This document shows, in pieces, positions 1 through 7,200 of a DNA stretch of 18,610 bases. The notes below the pieces were generated by a model. The model had not been told where the DNA came from. It worked only from the letters and a program-made list of their open reading frames with translations, and did not search any database. Every line of letters starts with the position of its first letter. Position 1 is the first letter of the stretch. This DNA comes from Streptomyces violaceoruber (lineage in GTDB: Bacteria > Actinomycetota > Actinomycetes > Streptomycetales > Streptomycetaceae): the NCBI GenBank assembly GCA_000720805.1, contig JODI01000123.1, positions 1 to 18,610 of the forward strand. The letters are read 5' to 3'. The position numbers were made by a program, and so were the translations under genes.

Positions 1-88
1 GGTTACATTTCGAACCCGGAAGCTAAGCCTTACAGCGCCGATGGTACTGCAGGGGGGACCCTGTGGGAGAGTAGGACGCCGCCGAACA
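1..88 (+). rRNA. rrf: 5S ribosomal RNA, 3' part (5' end outside window)
   Basis: The first bases match the middle and 3' half of an actinomycete 5S rRNA, including the GAACCCGGAAGCTAAG block at about 12-27 and the GTGGGAGAGTAGGACGCCGC block near the 3' end. The first roughly 35 nt of the gene lie before the window. The 3' end is put near 87-88 because CGCCGCCGAAC should pair with the 5' strand of helix I. The rRNA terminator follows within 10 bases, so this is the last gene of an rRNA operon. Recognition is from sequence memory; the exact mature end is inferred. Confidence 0.93.
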
Positions 89-95
89 ATCATTC

Positions 96-140
96 AAAGG
101 GTTGGGCCCAGAACTTCGGTTCCGGGCCCAACCCTTTTTT
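96..140 (+). terminator. rRNA operon terminator, UUCG hairpin with T-tract
   Basis: A 14-bp stem (96-109 with 124-137), one A/C mismatch, then a 4-bp stem (111-114 with 119-122) close on a TTCG tetraloop. Six T residues (135-140) partly overlap the 3' arm. This is a textbook intrinsic terminator directly after 5S rRNA. Confidence 0.95.
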
Positions 141-186
141 GTTCAGCGTCACTTGAAGTTCACGTTGCGCAACCAGCATCCAGGGC

Positions 187-864
187 ATGGGTACTGCTGC
201 AATGCTCAGGGCCGCCGGCGTCGGTGTCGGTGACGAGGTCGTCGTACCGGCCTTCGGGAACGTGGAGGTTGCCGAGGCGGTCGTGCTGGCCGGGGCGCTT
301 CCGGTGTTCGCCGACATAGACCCGCTCACCTACTGTCTCGACGCGGCCGCTGTCGAGGCGGCCGTGACTCCGCGAACGGCGGCCGTTGTTGTCGTCCACC
401 GCTTCGGGCGGCCGGCCGACATGGTCCGACTGCTCGGGGTCGGGGAACGGCACGGGCTGCTGGTGTTGCAGGAGGGCGAGTCAGGGGCGCCGTACGACGA
501 GGTCGCTCAGCGCAGGCAGCGGGCCGCCTACCTCGATACGAAGTTGCGTGGTGTACGGACGCCCGAGGGGGCTGCCGGCCACACCTATCAGCAGTACGTC
601 GTACGGGTACCGGGGAACGGTCGGCCGGACCGGGACGCATTCGCCAAAGCCTTGCGGGCCCGGGGCGTCGAGTGCTGGGTGCCCGCCAAGACGCCCGTGC
701 ACCGGCTGCCGGAGTACCGGCGGTGCGTGGCGCTGCCGGAGACCGAGCGGGCCGCCGACGAGACGCTGGCGCTGCCCGTGGACGCCTGGTTGACCAAGCG
801 GGACATGCAGCGGACCGTGGGCGCGTGCAATGCCCTCGGGGGGCTGCTGGAGCCTGCCTTCTGA
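187..864 (+). CDS. Shortened DegT/DnrJ/EryC1-family aminotransferase-like protein, PLP-lysine segment missing
   Basis: The 225-residue product resembles PLP-dependent sugar or cofactor aminotransferases of the DegT/DnrJ/EryC1/StrS fold. Visible family blocks are MGTAAM (equivalent to SGTAAL), GVGDEVVVPAF, PVFADIDPLTYCLD, AVTPRTAAVVVVHRFGRPAD, and the C-terminal HTYQQYVVRVPG and WVPAKTPVHRLPEYR stretches. Family members are usually about 370 residues. Here about 40-50 N-terminal residues are absent, and near residue 100 the protein jumps from the EDAAQ-like strand (LQEGESGAP) straight to the helix after the active site. The stretch carrying the Schiff-base lysine (TKNLG-type) is therefore gone, so it is unlikely to be a normal transaminase. 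No convincing Shine-Dalgarno precedes ATG 187; ATG 202 is an alternative, and a stop at 154-156 limits upstream extension. The frame is otherwise open with normal high-GC3 codons. It may be a decaying remnant or a conserved non-catalytic protein. Confidence 0.7.
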   Translation: MGTAAMLRAAGVGVGDEVVVPAFGNVEVAEAVVLAGALPVFADIDPLTYCLDAAAVEAAVTPRTAAVVVVHRFGRPADMVRLLGVGERHGLLVLQEGESGAPYDEVAQRRQRAAYLDTKLRGVRTPEGAAGHTYQQYVVRVPGNGRPDRDAFAKALRARGVECWVPAKTPVHRLPEYRRCVALPETERAADETLALPVDAWLTKRDMQRTVGACNALGGLLEPAF

Positions 865-874
865 GGAACTGTTC

Positions 875-902
875 ACCGGTGCGCGCGGTTGGGTGCACCG
901 GT
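875..902 (+). other. 8-bp inverted repeat around the tRNA promoter -35 box
   Basis: ACCGGTGC (875-882) and GCACCGGT (895-902) form a perfect 8-bp inverted repeat with a 12-base loop, starting 10 bases after the aminotransferase-like stop codon. It could terminate that gene. The predicted -35 hexamer of the tRNA promoter (889-894) falls in the loop, so an operator role is equally possible. No T-tract follows. Confidence 0.5.
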
Positions 903-918
903 CTGTTCGGGGTATGAT
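889..918 (+). promoter_or_regulatory. Predicted vegetative (HrdB-type) promoter of tRNA-Thr
   Basis: TTGGGT (889-894), an 18-base spacer and TATGAT (913-918) make the best sigma-70-type promoter in the window. The predicted start near 925 lies about 34 bases before the mature tRNA, a sensible leader for processing. Confidence 0.75.
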
Positions 919-958
919 CTATTCCGTTGCCGCGGGGGAAACCTCGAAAAGGCGACCG

Positions 959-1034
959 GCCCCTATAGCTCAGTCGGTAGAGCGTCTCCATGGTAAGGAG
1001 AAGGTCAACGGTTCGATTCCGTTTGGGGGCTCCA
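959..1034 (+). tRNA. tRNA-Thr (anticodon GGT), CCA encoded
   Basis: A full cloverleaf can be drawn: acceptor stem 959-965 with 1024-1030, anticodon stem 985-989 with 997-1001, and T stem 1007-1011 with 1019-1023 around TTCGATT. The seven-base anticodon loop 990-996 reads ATGGTAA, giving anticodon GGT at 992-994, which reads ACC and ACT threonine codons. The discriminator is T at 1031 and CCA is encoded at 1032-1034. No integrase or att-like duplication is seen beside it. Confidence 0.97.
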
Positions 1035-1040
1035 GTACAA

Positions 1041-1070
1041 AAGGCCCTCGCCCTTTCGGGCGGGGGCCTT
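1041..1070. terminator. Terminator shared by tRNA-Thr and osaC (convergent)
   Basis: A 13-bp stem with one G-T pair (1041-1053 with 1058-1070) closes on a TTTC loop. It lies 6 bases after the tRNA and 24 bases past the osaC stop codon read from the other strand. AA and TT at the two ends suit termination in both directions. Confidence 0.85.
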
Positions 1071-1093
1071 TCGCATGCCCTTGACGGTCCTCG

Positions 1094-3847
1094 TCAGTCC
1101 TTGTGCAGGCCGGGGACGCGCATGGCGAGGATCGCCATGTCGTCGGACGGGGCGTCCGACGCGAAGCGTTCCACCGCGCGCATGATGCGGGCCGCGACCG
1201 CGCCCGCTGTCAGGCCCGTGCAGGTCGTGAGGACGTCGGCGAGGCCGTCGTCACCCAGCATGCGGGTGCCCTCGCGGCGTTCCGTGACGCCGTCGGTGAC
1301 ACAGAGGAGGACGTCGCCGGGATCGAGGGTGACCGCCTGCTCGTACAGCTCGAGGTCCTCCATGACGCCGAGGAGCGGCTGCGGTTCGGCGGCCGGTTCG
1401 ACCGTGCCGTCCTGGCGCAGGCGCAGCGGCAGGGGGTGGCCGGCGCAGACCACCTTCAGCTGGGCGCTGCCGTCCTCCTGGGGCCACAACTCGCCGTACA
1501 GGAGCGTCAGGAAGCGGCTGCGGGCGCCCTCGTCGAGGATCGCGGAGTTGAGGCGCTCCAGGACCGCCGGGCCGCTCAGGCCCTCGCGGGCCAGCAGCCT
1601 CAGCGCGTGCCGGGCCAGGCCGGTGACCGCGGCGGCGTTCGGACCCGTACCGCAGACGTCGCCGATGGCGAAGCCGTAGGCGCCGTCACGGATGGGGAAG
1701 AGATCGTAGAAGTCGCCGCCGACCTCGTTGCCCTCGCCGGCCGCGCGGTAGATGACCTCGACCTCGACGCCGTCGATCTCGGGAAGTTCCGGCGGCAGGA
1801 GGCTGCGCTGGAGGGACTGGCTGATGGCCGTGCGCTCGGAGTAAAGCCGGGCATTGTGCAGGGCGAGGGCGGCTCGGCGGCTCAAGTCCTCGGCGAGTTC
1901 CAGGATTTCCTGGCGGAAGTGCTCGTCCGTGGGCTTGCCCAGCGTCAGCATGCCGATGACCCGGTTGCGGGCCACCAGGGGGAGAACCACTGTTTCGCCG
2001 CCCACCGCCGACGCCGTGGCGAGGGTGGGGCCGATGCCCGAGGCGAGCTGACGGGTCGGGCCACCGCTGAGGCCCAGGCTGCGCATGGAGCTGCGCAGGG
2101 CCGCCTGGTGGGCCGCCTCGCCGGGGGCCGACCAGACGCGGGCGCCGGGTGTCGGCACGGGGTCCGGCGGGGGGACCTTCGACAGGAGGGCCTTGATGCC
2201 GTCGATCAAGTCCTCGTCCTCGTGCAGGACGTACGACAGGTACGGCTCGGAGGCCTGGTCGGCGATCGTGTAGACCGCGCACCAGGTGGCCAGGGACGGG
2301 ACCGTCATCTGCGCCATGAGGGCGAGGGTCTGGTCGCGGTCCAGGGTGCCGGCCAGGAGGTCGGAGGCTTCGACGAGGAAGCTGAGGGAGCCCCTGCGCA
2401 GGCGTTCGAGCTCGCCGAGGCGGGCGGACTCCACCGCCAACGCGATGCGGTCCGCGGCGAACTGGAGGCGGAGGGCCTCTTCGTTGGAGTATCTGCCGGG
2501 AGATTCCGCCGCCACGCCGAGGGAGCCCGTGAGCCGGCCCTCGACCTTGAGCGGGACCGTGACGACCGAGCGCATGCCGGTGCCGCTCAGCAGCGGTACG
2601 GCCCCCGGTACGGCCGTGAGGTCGTCGTGGACGGCCGGCATGCGGGCCGAGCCGTAGCGGCCGGGGCCGGCCTCGACAGGGACGCGGGCGAAGCGCTGGC
2701 GGGCGGAGGGCAGGCCGGTGGAGGCGCGGACCTCCAACTCCGTTTCGTCGTCGGTCGCCAGGAGGAGGAAGGCGGAGTCGGCGTCGAGCATGTCGCGGGC
2801 TCGCTCCACCGTGCGCTGGAGGAGGCCGTCGAGGTCGTCCGGGGCCGGGGAGCCGATGAACACCTCGAACGGGTCGGTGCTCTGGCCGTCGGAGGAGGTG
2901 GACGTGTCCGAGGCCGGTACCCGCAGCGGGGTCTGCAGGACGGCTCGTTCGTGATCCCGCACGAGGAGGCAGACGGTGGAGGGCTCGCCGCCGGTGTCGC
3001 GGACGCGGAGGTGGGAGGCGTACACGGAGATGACGCGGCCGCTGGCGCCCCTGATGCCGTAACTGCCCTCCCAGCGGGAGAGCTGGAGGGCCTCCGCGAT
3101 GCCTGTGCTGGTGCCCGGAGTGTGCGGCCAGGCGGCGAGGTCGGTCAGGGCCTTGCCGATGACCTGTTCGGCGGCGTAGCCGAAGAGCTCCTCGCCGTCC
3201 TCGTTCCAGGACGTGATGGCGCCGGTGCGGTCGATCTGGACGACGGCGACGCGGACTCGGCCGTCGGCGAGGGGGAGGAGGTGGGCGGGGAGGGACGGGC
3301 CCGCGGCGCGGGTGCCCACCGGGCGTTCGGGGAGGTCGAGTTGGAACCAGACCTGTTTGTGGGTGGGCGTGTAGTCCACGCCCCAGCGGGCGGCGAGGGC
3401 CGCGCAGAGCTGGAGGCCGCGGCCGCCCTCGCGGTCCAGGTTGCCCATGTTGACGGCCTGGCCCTGCAGGGGGATCTCACGCTCCGGGTAGTGGTCGGCC
3501 ACCTCGATCCGTACGCCGTCGTCCGTGCGCAGGCACAGGACGTCCGCAAAGGTGCCCGCGTGCACCACGGCGTTGGTCACCAGTTCGCTGGTGAGTACGA
3601 CGGCGTCGTCGACGATGTCGGCGAAGCCCCAACCCTGGAGGGTGTCGCGGACGAAGGCGCGGGCGCTCGCGACCGATCGCCCGACGGGCTCGAAGCTGGC
3701 GGCCGCGCGCGCGGTGATCACTGAACTCCTCGGCCTGTTGTCGGCGTGCAGGGCTGCCTGGCCGGTCGGCTCGTGCCGCTGCTGCGGCAGAGCGTCCGTC
3801 GGCCGGGGGTCCGGGGTCTGTCCCCCCGGGATCAGTCCGGTGGTCAT
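1094..3847 (-). CDS. osaC: OsaC: RsbW-like kinase / PAS / GAF / PP2C (SpoIIE) phosphatase regulator
   Basis: A 917-residue soluble multidomain regulator. Approximate residues from ATG 3847: RsbW-like HATPase (50-180, N-box ELVTNAVVHAG with Asn92, and GGRGLQL); PAS (197-300, TGAITSWNEDGEELFGY); GAF (330-480); a second GAF-like region (484-670); and PP2C/SpoIIE phosphatase (683-909, with GGDFYD including Asp712, GDVCGTG, DGVTE and SDDMA). RsbW-like kinases bind sigma factors and phosphorylate anti-anti-sigma proteins; PP2C domains reverse that phosphorylation. In S. coelicolor OsaC modulates SigB after osmotic stress (established family knowledge). ATG 3847 is chosen because GGAGGG lies 11 bases upstream. 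An in-frame ATG at 3928 would add 27 residues that look non-conserved and has a worse ribosome site. No membrane segment is seen. It diverges from osaA. Confidence 0.92.
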   Translation of the reverse strand: MTTGLIPGGQTPDPRPTDALPQQRHEPTGQAALHADNRPRSSVITARAAASFEPVGRSVASARAFVRDTLQGWGFADIVDDAVVLTSELVTNAVVHAGTFADVLCLRTDDGVRIEVADHYPEREIPLQGQAVNMGNLDREGGRGLQLCAALAARWGVDYTPTHKQVWFQLDLPERPVGTRAAGPSLPAHLLPLADGRVRVAVVQIDRTGAITSWNEDGEELFGYAAEQVIGKALTDLAAWPHTPGTSTGIAEALQLSRWEGSYGIRGASGRVISVYASHLRVRDTGGEPSTVCLLVRDHERAVLQTPLRVPASDTSTSSDGQSTDPFEVFIGSPAPDDLDGLLQRTVERARDMLDADSAFLLLATDDETELEVRASTGLPSARQRFARVPVEAGPGRYGSARMPAVHDDLTAVPGAVPLLSGTGMRSVVTVPLKVEGRLTGSLGVAAESPGRYSNEEALRLQFAADRIALAVESARLGELERLRRGSLSFLVEASDLLAGTLDRDQTLALMAQMTVPSLATWCAVYTIADQASEPYLSYVLHEDEDLIDGIKALLSKVPPPDPVPTPGARVWSAPGEAAHQAALRSSMRSLGLSGGPTRQLASGIGPTLATASAVGGETVVLPLVARNRVIGMLTLGKPTDEHFRQEILELAEDLSRRAALALHNARLYSERTAISQSLQRSLLPPELPEIDGVEVEVIYRAAGEGNEVGGDFYDLFPIRDGAYGFAIGDVCGTGPNAAAVTGLARHALRLLAREGLSGPAVLERLNSAILDEGARSRFLTLLYGELWPQEDGSAQLKVVCAGHPLPLRLRQDGTVEPAAEPQPLLGVMEDLELYEQAVTLDPGDVLLCVTDGVTERREGTRMLGDDGLADVLTTCTGLTAGAVAARIMRAVERFASDAPSDDMAILAMRVPGLHKD

Positions 3848-3930
3848 GTGTGCGGCCGCCCTCCGATGCCCGCTCGTTCTCGTGCCACCGCCCAGGCCGG
3901 ACGGACCGGCGTGGCTGGACAGCCGCATGC

Positions 3931-3945
3931 AAGGTTACTTACCTT
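3931..3945. promoter_or_regulatory. Short near-palindrome AAGGT-N5-ACCTT in the osaC leader
   Basis: AAGGTTACTTACCTT is a 15-bp imperfect palindrome about 85 bases upstream of the chosen osaC start, in a locally AT-richer patch. It could be a repressor site or part of the osaC promoter. It resembles an iron box (AGGTTA...TAACCT), but the arms are two bases too close and one base differs, so I do not assign it to DmdR. Confidence 0.25.
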
Positions 3946-4128
3946 CCCCGTCCGTGCGGATGCCGGTCTGCAGTGTTTCCGTCCGGAGGGTGTGCGGACG
4001 ATGTGCGAAGCTGCCGAACTGTTATGGCCTGGTTCGGCCGGGGTGAAACACTGGGCAAGCTTCTGGTGAAGGTACCGGCAGGCTGAGTGTGGTTTGCATG
4101 TGATGGGCAGCAGCCCCTGGTCCGGCCC

Positions 4129-4137
4129 TGATATAGC
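4129..4137 (+). promoter_or_regulatory. Possible extended -10 element for osaA
   Basis: TGATATAGC reads as TG-N-TATAGC, an extended -10 element, with no good -35 at 17-18 bases upstream. A start near 4144 would give osaA an 80-base leader containing the AGCAGTA repeats. The remaining sequence between osaC and osaA (3848-4223, 376 bases) shows only this, the 3931-3945 near-palindrome and the AGCAGTA array. Confidence 0.3.
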
Positions 4138-4151
4138 GGACATGTATACCC

Positions 4152-4196
4152 AGCAGTAACTGGTACGTCGAGCAGTAGTACCGGACCACAGCAGTA
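4152..4196 (+). repeat. Three AGCAGTA direct repeats at 19-base spacing upstream of osaA
   Basis: AGCAGTA occurs at 4152-4158, 4171-4177 and 4190-4196, exactly 19 bases apart each time. The first and third copies extend to CAGCAGTAAC. A GGTAC/GTACC inverted pair (4162-4166 and 4178-4182) flanks the middle copy. The last copy ends 27 bases before the osaA start. Even spacing near two helical turns suggests cooperative protein binding on one DNA face. Confidence 0.6.
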
Positions 4197-4223
4197 ACGG
4201 TCGACCCCTGCGGGAGGGACACA

Positions 4224-7200
4224 GTGGAGTCTGGCGCAGCGACGCGGGGCACTAAGACGCGCGCGAAAGGCGGACAGTCCCCGAGTAACCAGCGCAAGCC
4301 GCGGGGAGGCACCACCGCGGTGGACACCGCTGCCCTGGATCGATTGATGGCGGCGCTCGTCTCGATGCGCGACGGGAACTTCCGAAAGCGGCTCACGGTG
4401 TCCGGGGACGGCGTGATGTCGGAGATCGCCGCGGTTTTCAACGAGGTGGCTGACCGGAATCTCCACTTGACGGGTGAGTTGTCGCGTGTGCGGCGCATGG
4501 TGGGCCGTGAGGGAAAGCTCACAGAACGGCTGGAAACGGGCGCCTGTGAGGGTTCCTGGGCCGCTGCGATCGACAATTCGAACGCCCTTGTGGACGATCT
4601 CGTACGGCCTGTCTCCGAGGTGGGCCGGGTGCTCTCGGCGGTGGCGGAGGGCGATCTGTCGCCCCGTATGGAGCTGCGGACGCAGGCGCCGGACGGGGGC
4701 GGGCATCCGCTGCGCGGGGAGTTCCTGCGGGTCGGGCGGACCGTCAACAACCTGGTCGACCAGCTGTCGACGTTCACCGACGAGGTCACGCGGGTGGCCA
4801 GTGAGGTGGGCACCGAGGGCAAGCTGGGCGGGCAGGCGCGCGTGCGGGGCATGTCCGGTTCGTGGAAGGACCTCACCGAGTCCGTCAACACGATGGCGTA
4901 CCGGCTGACGGCGCAGGTGAGGGACATCGCGCTGGTGACGACGGCGGTGGCCAAGGGTGACTTGTCCCGGAAGGTCACGGTTCACGTCGAAGGCGAGATG
5001 CTGGAGCTGAAGAACACCGTCAACACGATGGTGGACCAGCTGTCGTCCTTCTCCTCCGAGGTGACGCGAGTAGCTCGCGAGGTGGGCGTCGAGGGCGAGC
5101 TGGGTGGCCAGGCTCAGGTGCCCGGTGTGGCGGGTGTGTGGAAGGACCTCACCGATTCGGTGAACCTCATGGCCGGCAACCTGACGGCCCAGGTGCGCGG
5201 GATCGCCCAGGTGACGACCGCTGTCGCCAGCGGTGACCTGTCGCAGAAGGTGACGGTGTCGGCGCGCGGTGAGGTCGCCCAGCTCGCCGACACGATCAAC
5301 CAGATGACCGAGACGCTGCGGATCTTCGCGGACGAGGTCACGCGCGTGGCCAACGAGGTCGGGGCCGAGGGGCAACTCGGCGGACAGGCGAACGTGCCGG
5401 GTGCGGCGGGGACCTGGAAGGACCTGACGGACTCCGTCAACACGGTCTTCCGGAACCTCACCACTCAGGTGCGCGACATCGCCGCCGTGACGACGGCCGT
5501 GGCCAACGGTGATCTGTCGCAGAAGGTCACCGTCGACGTGGCCGGCGAGATGCTGGAGCTGAAGAACACCGTCAACGGGATGGTCGACCAGCTCTCCGCG
5601 TTCGGTGCCGAGGTCACGCGGGTGGCGCGCGAGATCGGCGTCGAGGGTGAGCTCGGTGGACAGGCGCAGGTACCGGGGGCCGCCGGTACCTGGAAGGACC
5701 TCACCGACTCCGTCAACACCGCGTTCCGGAATCTCACCGGACAGGTGAGGAACATCGCCCAGGTCACGACGGCGGTGGCCAACGGCGACCTCTCGCAGAA
5801 GGTCACGGTGGACGTCTCCGGCGAGATGCTCCAGCTGAAGAACACCGTGAACACGATGGTGGACCAGCTGTCCGCGTTCGCCGACCAGGTGACGCGGATG
5901 GCCCGGGACGTGGGCACCGAGGGGCGCCTCGGCGGTCAGGCGGTGGTGCCGGGCGTGTCCGGTACATGGAAGGAGCTCACGGACTCCGTCAACTTCATGG
6001 GTGGCAACCTCACCTCTCAGGTGCGGCAGATCGCCCAGGTGACGACCGCGGTCGCCCGGGGTGACCTGTCGCAGAAGATCGACGTGGACGCGCGCGGCGA
6101 GATCCTGGAGCTGAAGAACACCATCAACACGATGGTGGACCAGCTGTCCGCCTTCGCCGACCAGGTGACCCGGGTGGCCCGCGAGGTGGGTACGGAGGGC
6201 CGGCTGGGCGGGCAGGCGCAGGTGCCGGGCGTCGCCGGTGTGTGGCGGGACCTGACCGACTCGGTGAACGGCATGGCAGGCAACCTCACGGCGCAGGTGC
6301 GCAACATCGCGCAGGTCGCCACGGCGGTGGCCCGGGGTGACCTGTCGCAGAAGATCGACGTGGACGCGCGCGGCGAGATCCTGGAGCTGAAGAACACCCT
6401 CAACACGATGGTGGACCAGCTGTCGAGCTTCGCCGACCAGGTGACCCGGGTGGCCCGCGAGGTGGGTACGGAGGGCATCCTCGGCGGTCAGGCCGAGGTG
6501 CAGGGTGTCTCCGGCACCTGGAAGGACCTCACGCAGTCCGTGAACTTCATGGCGAACAACCTGACCATCCAGGTGCGCAACATCGCCGAGGTCACGACGG
6601 CGGTCGCCAAGGGCGACCTGTCGAAGAAGATCACCGTCGACGCCAAGGGCGAGATCCTCGAACTCGTCACCACCGTCAACACGATGGTCGACCAGCTGTC
6701 GTCCTTCGCCGAGCAGGTGACCCGGGTGGCCCGCGAGGTGGGCACCGAGGGCCAACTGGGCGGTCAGGCGCGGGTGCCGGGTGTCACGGGCATCTGGAAG
6801 GACCTCAGCGACAACGTGAACCTGATGGCCAACAACCTGACCATGCAGGTGCGCAACATCTCCCAGGTCGCGGCGGCGGTCGCCAACGGTGACCTGACGC
6901 GTACGGTGACGATCGAGGCGCGCGGTGAGGTCGCGCAGCTCGCCGACACCTTCAACACCATGGTGAAGACGCTGAGTTCGTTCGCCGACCAGGTCACCAA
7001 GGTGGCACGTGAGGTGGGCACGGACGGAATCCTGGGCGGACAGGCGCGGGTGCCGGGTGTGGCCGGTACGTGGAAGGACCTCACCGAGTCGGTGAACCAG
7101 ATGGCGTCCAACCTGACCGGTCAGGTGCGCAACATCGCCATGGTGACCACCGCCATCGCCAAGGGCGATCTGACGAAGAAGATCGACATCGACGCGCGCG

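Noticed and set aside
959..1034. tRNA-Thr as an integration (att) site
   Set aside because: No duplicated tRNA 3' end, integrase or foreign-looking DNA is seen on either side.
1103..3724. 873-codon open frame on the plus strand opposite osaC
   Set aside because: Shadow of osaC codon bias; low-complexity Gly/Ala/Val/Asp product without domains, while the minus strand encodes clear kinase and phosphatase motifs.
3848..3928. 27-residue N-terminal extension of OsaC
   Set aside because: The ribosome site for ATG 3928 is poor (spacing about 13) and the residues look like translated leader; ATG 3847 is preferred, though not proven.
3929..3947. Iron box (DmdR/IdeR site) before osaC
   Set aside because: Arms resemble AGGTTA/TAACCT but spacing is 1 instead of 3 and one base differs; only a generic near-palindrome can be claimed.
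4151..4196. AGCAGTA repeats as a CRISPR-like or integron-like array
   Set aside because: Seven-base units at 19-base spacing are far too short, and no cas or integrase gene is nearby.
3848..4223. SigB promoter (GNNT-N14-16-GGGTAC) for osaC or osaA
   Set aside because: Scanned both strands by eye; only partial matches such as CGGTAC or TGGTAC without a correctly placed GNNT were found.
3939..6755. 938-codon open frame on the minus strand opposite osaA, with His/Arg/Leu-rich repeats
   Set aside because: It is the mirror of the osaA repeat DNA. High GC3 removes stops from the opposite frame; the product is repetitive, lacks known motifs and overlaps a gene with clear domains.
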